A stretch of 60,827 nucleotides of DNA from an uncultured Candidatus Altimarinota bacterium (GTDB taxonomy: Bacteria > Patescibacteriota > Gracilibacteria > BD1-5 > UBA6164), in assembly GCA_937944145.1 (NCBI GenBank), contig CALDZK010000002.1, positions 1 through 60,827 on the forward strand, read 5' to 3'. Positions 47,299 to 57,732 of the stretch are shown here, piece after piece; position 1 is the first letter of the stretch; each line of letters begins with the position of its first letter. The position numbers and the translations under genes are program-made. The notes under the pieces were generated by a model. That model worked only from the letters and a program-made list of their open reading frames with translations. It had not been told where the DNA came from and made no database searches.

Positions 47299-48684
47299 AT
47301 GATATTTACAAATATTCTCTTAGCATTTCAACTCGAGAACTATCAAATTAAAAGATCGCTTCGTTTTTTGTACAAACATCCGAGATTTTGGATATTTGGA
47401 TCAAAAAGACAAAAACTCCAATACACACAAAAAGCAAAACTTCTTCTGGGGATATCGATATGATTCTTTGTTTTAGATATTCTGGCGAGTATATTTATAA
47501 CCTCAGGAATACTCCTGATCTTTTCCCTCCTTGCTTCTATTTTGAGTTTACCTCTGTATTTTGCTGTTTCTTGCATCATCGTAACACCTCTAGATAGGTA
47601 CCTCAAAAAGAGAATTATAAAAAAGGCAAAAGCCAAACTCGATAACTTCCCCCACCTCAAAATCATTGCTATCACTGGAAGCTTCTGAAAGACAACTACC
47701 AAAGAAGTGCTTCATACTATTCTCTCAGAAAAATACAATATCCTCTCAACACAAGGAACAAAAAATACTCCACTTGGGATCAGTCGACTCATACTTGATG
47801 AACTCTCACTCAAACATCATGTATTTATAGTAGAGATGTGAGCGTATATAAAATGAGATATAAAAGAACTCTGTGATTTCGTCTGACCAAACATATCTAT
47901 CCTCACAGGTATCACTCTCCAACACCTCGAGAGGTTCAAAACACTCGATAATATCATAGATGCAAAGTTTGAGATACTCGAGTGCCTCTGACCAAAAGAC
48001 TTTGCAGTCGTAGACACGAGTACAGAGTGAGTGCAGAGATGACTTGCAGAAAAACCTCTAGATATAGGAGAAATACAAACTGTTGAGAGAGGACTTCCCT
48101 ACTCTTATAAAGAAAATTTATGAGGTATTATATTTCACATAGATGGAAAAAAATACGAAACAAAATTGCTCTCGAACTATATTCTCCAGACTTTTGAGAT
48201 ATGCCTCAGAGTTGCAGAACATCTTGGGATGAAACACAGTGATTTTGCTACAGCTGTAACAAAAGTAGACTTTGTAGAGCATAGGATGCAATTGATTCAC
48301 AACACTGATACAGGTGTATATGTCATTGACGATAGTTTCAACGGAAACATAGAATGAATAGAATCTATACTGGATCTGATGGCACGAGCTCCATTTACGG
48401 GGAGAAAAATACTTATCGCAGGATGAGTGGTAGAACTCGGGGATAAGACTGAAGAAGTGCATCTAAAACTTGGAAGACAAATGTCTCGAGTAGCTGACAA
48501 GATCCTACTAGTCGATGGACCTGTCTGAAATACTCTAAAGAAGTGACTCTCAGATGCCTGATATACTTGAGTAAATATACATACATACAAGACTCCTCTA
48601 GAACTTCATGAAGATCTCAAAAATATTATCCAAAAAGGAGATATGGTAGTATTTCAAAATGATTTACCTGATAATTATCTCTAG
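47299..48684 (+). CDS. murF: UDP-MurNAc-tripeptide--D-alanyl-D-alanine ligase
   Basis: MurF adds D-Ala-D-Ala to the UDP-MurNAc tripeptide. The 461-residue product has an unusual hydrophobic N-terminal part (about residues 45-95, two membrane-like stretches and basic loops) before the Mur-ligase P-loop IIAITGSFGKTTTKEV. MurF-specific motifs follow: STQGTKNTPLGISRLIL, VFIVEMGAYIKGDI, SILTGITLQHLERF, VIDDSFNGNIEGIES and the C-terminal ILIAGGVVELGDKTEEVH. The membrane-like N-terminus suggests anchoring, compared with the usual soluble enzyme. Confidence 0.93.
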
Positions 48685-48696
48685 ATCTTATTGTTT

Positions 48697-49770
48697 CTAA
48701 GAAGCATTTGTTTTTGAAGTTTTTATATCCCAAGCCAATCATGATTCTTGCAATGACAACAAATATTTATATCATTGGTCTACCTGATCTGGGTCTCATA
48801 GAGTTATATCCGCACTTTTCATAGCATCATGATGATTTCCATGATGTTCTTCTCAAACACATTGAAAACGTAAATACTCATTCCACATCTTTCAAATTTT
48901 AGCATCACCATTATAGGTAATATTTTGGGAATAATCCCCTCTGTTTCATTCTTTTTTTTGTTCTGCTCCATGTCAGTAACCATTCACAAGTGTGACTGTA
49001 AGATTTCACAAAGCTGCATGCGCAACAGCCATTGTAAGCGCTTGTTGTACTCAAAACATAGCTACATAAGATCCAAACAATCATAGACTTGGTCCATATC
49101 TTGCTATAACTCATGGTTTTTCTCATTCTATTTTTACTCGAGATAGAGGAACCTTCCCTTCATCAATGAATCATGGCTTACTTTGATCATACATTATATC
49201 TATCGACTCAAAGTAGTCTTTTTTCTCTGAGGGAATAAAATACTGTTTTAAAAACCTCATATGCCCATCACTCGATACTGCCTGGGGAGTGTGAGGATCT
49301 CAGAGATCTTCAGAATCCATATCCCAGGTATTATCTGATTCCATATGATGTTGTGTATGAGCTGCTACCCATTCTTTTGGTACTATAGTTGATCATATAC
49401 GGATAAGTACCTCAGAAGCCACTACTAATAAAGGATCTAGTTTTGTAGATTTATGAGTTTTGTTTCTATGAAGATTGAGAGTAATTGCTGCAGTTGTTGC
49501 GTGGTGTATACCTAAAACTATAGCTGCTGGAACACCATATGGAATCGATAATAAAGCTGATACATGCATACTCACATCACTCGGAAGTTTAGAAACTATA
49601 CTCGATCATAAGTGTTTGTATCAATTCCAATTGATAGGATTTTCTGGATCTATTAAAGTAGCAATCTGTTTTTTTATATCCTCATCAGGTATTTTAGATA
49701 CTACTTTTGATACTATTGTTTGATCTTGAGGAGTATCTTTATTTATTATATCCGTAGGGAATGTTTGCAT
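48697..49770 (-). CDS. Membrane fatty-acid desaturase (Delta9/acyl-CoA type)
   Basis: This 357-residue protein has the three histidine boxes of di-iron membrane desaturases: HRNKTH (101-106), HTQHH and, near the C-terminus, GEEHHGNHH, all in the arrangement of the acyl-CoA/Delta9 desaturase group. Hydrophobic segments flank box one (PAAIVLGIHHATTAAITLNL) and lie before box three (AMFGVQQALTMAVAHAALGN). It inserts double bonds into acyl chains, using an electron donor not encoded nearby. CPR bacteria usually lack fatty-acid synthesis, so it may act on lipids taken from a host. Confidence 0.9.
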
Positions 49771-49835
49771 GAAGAAAAGTAGTGATGTTAACTATAACAT
49801 AAGTATAAAGTAAATAGTATAAAAATCAAATACTA

Positions 49836-50231
49836 TTACTGTGTGAAAACTTTTTGGGTTTGTAAATTTTTAATAGCTGCATATACGGCCATATTTATCA
49901 TTGCTTCATTTTCTTCTTCTGAAAGCCTATCTAAGCCATAGTGGTCCTGTATAGAGATAATACTTTTAGTAATTACTTGGAGTATATATGATTCTTTACT
50001 ATAACTTCTTTCTTGCTGTAACACTTTTGCCTTACTTTGTATAACCTTTTTTTCTTGGCTTTCTCAAAGATTCTCTAAAGTTTTTCCCGATCCTTGTTTT
50101 GCAAATTCTCTTATCTGATCAAGAGTTAATCTTGGTCTTTCTTCATATAGTGTATCTTCAGGAAGTGGAACGAGATTTTTTTCTGTAGGTTCGATATCCT
50201 CAGGCTCCATATTTTCTTGCAAAGTTGGCAT
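49836..50231 (-). CDS. Hypothetical small acidic protein
   Basis: This 131-residue protein is not recognised. The first 45 residues are acidic and proline-rich (MEPEDIEPTEKN, PLPEDTLYEERP) and probably flexible; the rest is helical, with an ENEAMINMAVYAAIKNLQ helix near the end. No signal peptide or membrane segment. It lies between the desaturase and pcrA, separated by 65 and 104 bases. Confidence 0.6.
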
Positions 50232-50335
50232 AGTTTATAGTAAATATATAATCTAAATATATACTTATTATTACCAATTAGTACAAAAGTCAATGTTTGC
50301 TTATAAATAAATATTAAATACTTGTTAAATACTCT

Positions 50336-52549
50336 TTATATCTTCTTCACTGGTGCAATCCTAATATTCATTTTCTTCATTCCCTTCCCTGGAAATGCTA
50401 TTTCTGCTAGTTCTCCGTTAAGTGACGTAATAATACCATTTCAAAACTTATGATGATGAACTTTATCTCACATAGAAAAATCAGAAACATTGTTTGATAC
50501 TTTAGGTTTTTGAGTTGCAAAAGTTCCTATAGTAGACTCTCCTAACCCCTGAGAAAAACTGGTAGAAAAACCAGAAAAACTATTACTCCCGACTTCTTCT
50601 TTTATCAGAAGTTCTTCAGGAATCTCTTTGAGAAAACGACTAGCAGGATTGCGTATATAGTCACCGAAATAAAAACGTTCTTTTGCTCGAGATAAAAACA
50701 GTTCTTGCTCCGCACGTGTCATGGCAACATACATCAGCCTACGTTCTTCCTCAAGCTGCTTGGGGTCGGTTATAGAACGATTATGTGGAAATATCCCCTC
50801 TTCGAGCCCAGATACAAATACACGTTTTTGTTCGAGTCATTTAGAGGTATGAATCGTCATAAGTGTGACATAATCTTGTCTTTCATCTTTTGTATCCATA
50901 TCGGTTATAAGAGCAACTTCTTCTAAGAACATAGAGAGTGATTCGCGGGGATTCATACCATTATATTCACTCGCTACATTTTCTAACTCTACAAGGTTGT
51001 CCTGTTTTGATTCTACTTCTTCTTTTGAGAACTCTGTTTGTAAGTATTCCTTGTATCCTATAGATTTTACTATTTCTGAAATAAGTGCAGATACCTCTAA
51101 CCCAAAAGACTTTTCCATAAGTATTTTATATATGTTTCCAAATTCTGTTAGAGCTATTTTTGCAGCATTTCTCAGTTCATCAGCCTCTTCAATATTTTCT
51201 ATAATTTGAAGATAGTTAATACCAAATTGTTCACGATAACTATCTAAAACTTGTATAGACTTTGCTCCTATTTTCCTACTTGGAGTATTAATAATTCTTT
51301 TAAAACTTACTACATCATTTGGATTATGCAGTATTTTCAGATAAGAAAGTATATCCTTTATCTCTTTTCTGTCATAAAACTTCATTCCTCCTACAACTCT
51401 ATATGGCAGATTATTTTTTAAAAGTGCTTCTTCTATTTTTCTTGATTGACTGTTAGTTCTATAGAGTATCAGATTATCTTTTAGATCACCTTCATGTTCT
51501 TTTATATTCTCAGCTATCCAGTTTGCTTCTGCTCCATCATCATAACACTCTCCATAGATTATGTTTTCACCAGAGTCATTATCTGTCCAGAGTTCCTTTT
51601 TTAGTGAATCTTTGTTATTTTTTATAATAGCATTAGCTGACTCTATGATCTTTTTAGTACTTCTATAGTTTTGTTCGAGTTTTACTATAAGAGCCTGGGG
51701 ATAATCTTTTTGAAAATTGAGTATATTTCTCATATCTGCACCTCTCCAACTATAAATTGATTGCCAATCATCACCAACTACTGCAAGATTTTTATATCTA
51801 CTCGCAAGAAGCTTAACTATTTTATACTGAGGAATATTGGTATCTTGGTACTCATCTACCATCAGGTATTTGTATCTTTCTTGATAATGATCGAGTATTT
51901 CAGGTATATTTTCAAGTATTTGCAACGTTTTTACCAGTATATCATCAAAATCTAGAGCATTGTTTTCTCTAAGTTTCTTTTCGTATCTTGTATATGCATC
52001 ATTTACTACTTCTTTTATATGTGTATCTACTTCTTTTCCATACATTTCAGCAGTAATACATTTGTTCTTCGCGTCACTTATATAATAGGCTATTTGCCTA
52101 GGAGGGTATTCTTTTTCTATAAGTCATAAATCGTTTTTGATAATTCCTTTCATGATAGAAAGTTTATCAGATTCATCATAGATAATGAAGTCCTTTTTGA
52201 TTCCTATGACATTCGTAACTTTTTCTTGAATAGATGTATTTCACAGAACTTCTTTGAGAATAAATACTCAAAAACTATGAAATGTTCCTATATAAGGGAT
52301 ATGAGGGTTACGGAAAGCATTTGATATATCCATACCAATACTCTTCCCTATTCTCTCTTTCATCTCACTTGCTGCTTTGTTGGTGAAAGTAACAGCTAAT
52401 ATGCTTGATGGAGTGATATTTTTTTCTGATATCATATGTGCTATGCGTGCGGTGAGAGTAGCTGTTTTTCCACTCCCTGCTCACGCAATAATAAGGAGGG
52501 GGCCTTCTGTCTTCTCAGCAGCCTTTTGTTGCTCTGGATTTAGATTCAT
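50336..52549 (-). CDS. pcrA: UvrD/PcrA-type DNA helicase
   Basis: This 737-residue superfamily 1A helicase unwinds DNA 3' to 5' in repair and replication restart. Motifs in order: [15 protein letters not shown] with the Q motif, [16 protein letters not shown] (Walker A, with TGA for one Gly), [24 protein letters not shown]-like motif Ib, [16 protein letters not shown] (Walker B), [47 protein letters not shown] and [17 protein letters not shown]-terminal tail with an [19 protein letters not shown] tudor-like fold, common in PcrA/UvrD, ends the protein. Full length. Confidence 0.95.
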
Positions 52550-52637
52550 ATAGTTGTAGATTTATACGTATTTTTCATAAAAATAAGACTATAGAGAACA
52601 ATAAAAAACACAAATATAAAAACTTTTTAAAAGCTAT

Positions 52638-52665
52638 TTGAAAAACACCAAAAATATACTATTAT
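52638..52665 (+). promoter_or_regulatory. Putative promoter of the DHFR fusion gene
   Basis: TTGAAA (52638-52643) and TATTAT (52660-52665) are separated by 16 bp, 35 bases before the ATG. Confidence 0.5.
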
Positions 52666-52699
52666 CATAGTAATAAAAGCACACATAAAAAAATATTTC

Positions 52700-53761
52700 A
52701 TGGCAAAACTCAAAAAATACTCCATCATCATAGCAGTTGATGAAAAACATGGGATATGAAAAGATAATTCTATACCATGGAAACTCAAAAACGATCTACA
52801 ACACTTCAAGTCCGTGACCACGACCACAAGAAGTAAGAAGAAACAAAACGTTGTTATCATGTGACGCAAGACTTGGGAATCACTTCCAAAAAGTGTCAGA
52901 CCTCTCCCTGGAAGGATAAACTATATACTCTCCTCTGGATACAAAGAAAACCCCAGTATAAATGCTGATGGGAGTTTTTGATTCAATTCTTTTGAATCAG
53001 CTCATGAATACGCATCTGCCCAAAAAAACATAGAAACCATCTATATCATAGGAGGTTCATACCTCTACAATCTTGTTTTGGACTTAGAGTATTTACAACA
53101 CATATATCTCACTCGTGTATATGGAGACTTCAACTGTGACGTATTTATGTGAAAGATCCCTCCTCATTTCAAAATCACCTCTACATCTGAGAAACAAAAA
53201 GAGTGAAACACAGAGTACCAGATGTTTACTTATAAAAATCAAAAATCCTTTTTCACAGGGGTTTTCTCTCCGCTCTATCTTGTGTTGTGAGTTCTTTTTA
53301 TACTGATACTCTGATACCTACTCTACGCGAGTTTTGCAAACTCCTCTACCCAACCAAAACAAACTCCTGATATTCTCAAAACACAAATAGTTCCCAAACC
53401 TACACTACAAGAAAATAAAGAAGAAACTACTGCACTTCCAGAAAATAATTCTCCATCACAGAAACAAGAGTCTACAAACACAGATATTCCCAAGAAAACT
53501 GAGTCTATAGGATCAGTTACCATACACTATCCAGAAACAGGTATTAGATCTCTTGATAGACAGATACAAAACTATAAAGAAAGAAAAAAAATACTCTACA
53601 AGATCCTCGTGCACAACGCAAGCCTTGAGTCTGAAACTCTTCCAGAGATTACACTTGATTATGAAATAATTTCAGAAACGTCTGATTCTATAACAGTATC
53701 CTTTGTAGAAACAATAAGTGGGAAAATTACCTGAGAAGAAGAACGAGTATATATAAAATAA
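52700..53761 (+). CDS. folA: Dihydrofolate reductase fused to membrane anchor and outer domain
   Basis: DHFR reduces dihydrofolate with NADPH. Residues 1-175 are a normal DHFR: YSIIIAVDEKHGIGKDNSIP, the substrate loop WKLKNDLQHFK with acidic Asp32, MGRKTWESLP, PGRINYILSS, IYIIGGSYLYN and a final FxxY-like EYQMFTYKNQ. The frame then continues with no stop into a hydrophobic helix (about 189-212, LVLGVLFILILGYLLYASFA), a Pro/Ser/Thr-rich linker of about 60 residues, and a final domain of about 90 residues with IHYPETGIRSLDRQIQNYKE and strands. The positive KNQK before the helix predicts DHFR inside and the tail outside. Total 353 residues against about 160 usual. The single reading frame rules out a simple missed stop. 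Confidence 0.88.
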
Positions 53762-53769
53762 TACAAATA

Positions 53770-54183
53770 CTATTTTACAAGAGAGATACTTGGTGATTCC
53801 TCAAGCGAAAAAGAAAGATGATCATCTACTATCTTTTGAATCTCAGAAAAGATATGTGGTATTTCTGTAGATCTATACATAATCTTTTGTAGTATATCTT
53901 TTGGTCCATCGATTCCGCTTATTTCATGGAGAAGCATATCTCTAACCTGAGCGCATTCTTCCCATATTATGTCTTCTAGTAACTCAACATTGTATCATCC
54001 ATCTGCCTGCTTATCTGCGATATCATAAACTCTATCATAGATAGCATCCAGGGCTATCATCGGCCTCTGGGGATCAGTATTATCATTATCTGCAACAAGA
54101 GATACTCCCTCTAATGAAACATAAGCTCAGGGGTGAATTCAGATTTCTCCCTTAGGAAAAATATTTATGATCTCTGCAGACAT
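53770..54183 (-). CDS. Hypothetical small protein
   Basis: This 137-residue protein is not recognised. It starts with a beta-like MSAEIINIFPKGEIGIHPGA segment, has a central RPMIALDAIYDRVYDIADKQ helix, and an acidic C-terminal helix. No membrane segment or signal peptide. It lies 44 bases downstream of the helicase-nuclease gene stop region on the same strand and may be in the same transcript. A possible role in repair cannot be inferred. Confidence 0.58.
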
Positions 54184-54227
54184 AATGACATATTAGTTTT
54201 TAAGTTGCAATAACTTACCTAAAAAAA

Positions 54228-57200
54228 TTACTTTGTCAATATTTCCTTCCAAAATTCAATATCAGATATCTGTGCCCGGGCTGTTTTGATCTCTTCCAGG
54301 AACTCATTATATTCTTCCTGCGTTGGCTGTATTTCTACCTGTTTATATTTTCCATCTTTTCACTCTACGAAATCTATGGCCAATCCTCCAATAGAAAACT
54401 TTTCCATAAACTCTCTATCATTTTCACTCAGGAGCTTATAGAACAAAAGTTGTCTGAAATACTTTCATTCTCACTGCTTCTTATTTCCATACCTATCAAG
54501 TCACTTGATAGTATTTTCTGTTTTTGTTTTTCCTGTTTTATAGTCTATAAGTTTCACCGTGTCTTTGAAAAATGCCATTTGTCATGCTGTGTCAGCCGAG
54601 TTATTTCAGATTTGACTCGCAGTCTCTCCGAGCTTTTCTACTTTATCTATCGTCCCAGTAAGAGGAATTCACTCAAAAAATATATTTTTCCTACGAAAAG
54701 AATACTCCAAAAGAAAGGGTTCTGACATCTGAGAACTATAGAGATCATAGTATCATTCAAGTCCTTGTATTCCCTTCTCTGTTGCTTCTTCTAGTTCAGA
54801 TGAAGTGAGGAGTTCTTTTTTTATGAGATGCAAAAAAGTAGTAGTGAGATATGATTTTTCAGGAATAATTGCCTCTTGTTTGTACTTCAAGTAAAACAAT
54901 TCTAGAGTTCTATGATACACAGTCCCAAAAGCTGTAAATTTATTGCCACTAAAAGGATAACGAAACACAACTCTATTAAGGAATTCTATAGGACTACTGA
55001 GAAAAGTATTGAGATCTGATGGTGAGAGTCTATAGTTTTCCAAAAACTCTGATATATAATCAAACTCTACTCCAGAGTAGTGTATCAACTTGTTTGAGAT
55101 ATCTGTTTCTACCATTTCTTCGAGTATCCCAGAACTCTTGTAGTCATCTATTTCTGAATAAACTCCTACTATTTCCTCTAAAAATATAGAAGGTAAAAGA
55201 GGTTTTTTGTCTCTTCCTGCTGGAAAAGATAAAAAAAGCTTATTTTTTGACCTAGTCACTGCAACAAAAAAGAGACGTCTCTCCTCCTCGATAGCATTTT
55301 CAGCGAGTTCTTGTATTCATTCTCCAGCTATAGAGTTAGGAAGTTTGAGTTTGTCTGGGATCTTCTTCCCATCCCAGTTACCCGTATAGAGTCCTGGAAT
55401 AAAAACTACCTCATACTCAAGTCATTTTGAACTATGGGCTGTAACGATCTGTACTCACTTTTTAGGTTTTTTTAGGATCTGTCTTTGTATGGGATAGTTA
55501 TACTCTCGGTAGAGAGCAATACGAGAGAGTAGATCATCTACAGAGAAATCACGGGAGTTTTCAGACCAATTTTTTATAGTAGCTAGGAGTGTGTATACAT
55601 CCTGGGTGTCATCAAAACTCCCCTGCTTATGTATATGTTCTAGGAGTTCTATATCCTCTATCAAAAAACTCAAAAACTCCCTGAGACTCATCTCTTGTAT
55701 TTTTGTCCTATACGACAAAAATCTTTCTCTAAAATCCCTCATACCAGATATATCTAGGTCTCATATTATTTGGAGTTTCTGGTCATCTATGAGGACATCT
55801 ATCATTTTTAGAGGGACTTTTCTTCTATAGTTCTCTATATAGAGATACCTATTTATCCTCAGAATATCTATCTGTGATAGCTTCAAGATACTACTACGAA
55901 GTATGTGTATAAAATTCGTATCGTTTGCGTGAGGGTTTTGGACTATCATAAGAAAATCCAAAATAAAAGATACATAGTGTGACTGGAGAATATTACTCTG
56001 CAATTTCGACTCTGACTCTATCCCATTTTGCGAGAGTAGAGTAGACCATTTTTTTACTTCTTTGTTGTTCCTGACTATGATGGCGATTTCCTCTATAGGA
56101 GTACCTAACGCAAGCTCTCGTGTAATATGGTCATATATATATGCGTCCTCATCCGTCTCATTTTGTGCTCTATAGAGAGTAGGAATTTCTTGTGAATTTG
56201 CGTATTTTCCAGCAGATATGAGTTCTTTTTCTAGAGTTTTTATACTATTTGTGAGTCTCGTATCATTGTGCTCTATCAGGGTTTTGGCCGTATCAAGTAT
56301 CTGTTGATTTGAACGGTAGTTATTTCTCAGAACAATAAACTTGGTATCTGGATACACCTGATAAAAATCAAGCATATTTTCTATATTTGCTCCTTGAAAA
56401 CGATAGATAGACTGGTCATCATCTCCAACCACCATGATATTTCCAGAACTACTATCATCACCCGAAAAACTCGATGGATCTTCACTCAGTATAAGCTGAA
56501 TAATTTCATTTTGTGAATTATTTGTGTCCTGATACTCATCAAGCATAATAAACTGAAAGAGTTCTGCGTAGTGAAGTCTCAGTTCTTCGTCTTGGCGAAA
56601 CTCCTGAACTACAAACTGTATCATATCGTTGAAATCATATCTCGAATGATCTCTGAGATACTGATTATACGCTCTATATAGATACTCTAGTTCTGTCAGC
56701 TTCTCTATATGCTTTGCTTGTTTTTCTTTGGTAGTTTCGTATTTTTTGAGAGTAGGTTTTATTTCAGCGAGTTCTTCTTCATAAATTCCTACTTGTTTCT
56801 TCGTCAAGATACTAAGTCTATCAGGAGTAACTCATTCTTGCTTGAGAGTAGAAATACGTGACTTGATATCACGGAGATAATAGAGTGGATCATAATCAGA
56901 AGTCAGTGCAGTTATAGATCCGTTTTGTATTTCTTTTTCAAGTATATTTCTCAGTATCTCCATCTGATCTACATCATCTATAGAAACCCCTGCTTTATAA
57001 GCTATAAACTTCTCTGGGAAGGTCTGAATAACTTCCTGAGAAAATCAGTGAATCGTCGATACCTGAACTTTATAAGCATCTTCTCCGATAAAGTCCAAAA
57101 GTCTCTGTCTAATAGCGACAACTCCTGCTTCTGTAAAAGTCGTAATAAATATATTCTCAGGATTGAGTCCTGCTTTGAGAATAATATTTGCAGCACGGAG

Positions 57201-57329
57201 GGCAATGATCTGAGTCTTCCCTGTTCCTGGTCCTGCAACTACCATGATAGGACCATAGAGCGTATCTACGGCATCTTTTTGCTCAGGGTTGAGCATATCA
57301 TAGTTTTTTTGAAAATCTTTTGTGTTCAA
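54228..57329 (-). CDS. UvrD-family helicase with C-terminal RecB-like nuclease
   Basis: This 1033-residue protein has an SF1A helicase core followed by a PD-(D/E)XK nuclease, as in AddA/RecB-type enzymes that process DNA ends. Helicase motifs: LNPEQKDAVDT, VVAGPGTGKTQIIALRA (Walker A), FTEAGVVAIRQRL, FIMLDEYQDTNNSQNEI (Walker B), VVGDDDQSIYRFQGANIENM, NNYRSNQQI and VQIVTAHSSKGLEYEVVFIP. The C-terminal nuclease shows SPSDLNTFLSSPIEFLN, a GTVYHRTLE helix, LTGTIDKVEK and the catalytic LIDYKTGK. No AddB partner is adjacent. The start is a TTG at 57329; no ATG is available in frame upstream. Confidence 0.9.
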
Positions 57330-57415
57330 TTTTTTTATAATTATAGAATGTCTATTGAAATAGAACTACTGTGTATTCTACCAAGAATCAAAGAAAATAA
57401 AAATACAAAACATAG

Positions 57416-57439
57416 AAAAAGGCTCGCTTGTAGCGAGCC
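57416..57439 (-). terminator. Terminator of the 45-residue protein transcript
   Basis: On the minus strand an 8-bp GC-rich stem (GGCTCGCT / AGCGAGCC) with loop ACA is followed by five T. It is the strongest hairpin in this AT-rich window. Confidence 0.85.
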
Positions 57440-57514
57440 GTTTCGGACAGATATATAGAGACCGTATGTCCTATATACCTTTGGTAAAAAGAAGATGCCT
57501 CCCTGTTAAAGAAG

Positions 57515-57652
57515 CTATGAAGATTTTTTAAGAGGATATTTTTCCTCTAATTTTTTATGTAGTTCTTCAATTTTTTCACGGAATTTTTCGATTCCGTTTT
57601 TTGCTATGAAATCCCGATTTTCAGGATTCATACATAAATATGAATCAAACAT
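57515..57652 (-). CDS. 45-residue coiled-coil protein with own promoter, RBS and terminator
   Basis: ATG at 57652 follows AGGGG by eight bases, one of the few clear ribosome-binding sites in the window. The 45-residue product, MFDSYLCMNPENRDFIAKNG followed by a Lys/Glu-rich helix (FREKIEELHKKLEEKYPLK), is a likely amphipathic coiled coil. A promoter lies upstream, with TTGACA and TATAAT; the transcript starts near a GTGACAG hairpin; and a GC-rich terminator lies 75 bases downstream, after a structured 3' region. Function unknown. An internal ATG at 57631 would give 38 residues. Confidence 0.6.
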   Translation of the reverse strand: MFDSYLCMNPENRDFIAKNGIEKFREKIEELHKKLEEKYPLKKSS

Positions 57653-57671
57653 ATTTATTCCCCTTTTCTAC

Positions 57672-57726
57672 CTGTCACCATCATTAGTGACAGTTTTATA
57701 TTATATGATCAATATTATTTTGTCAA
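57672..57726 (-). promoter_or_regulatory. Promoter and 5' hairpin of the 45-residue protein gene
   Basis: On the minus strand, TTGACA (57726-57721) is followed by TATAAT (57705-57700, 15-bp spacer) or TAATAT (17-bp spacer). The inverted repeat CTGTCAC/GTGACAG (57672-57693) comes next, at the start of the transcript. Confidence 0.6.
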
Positions 57727-57732
57727 GTATTT

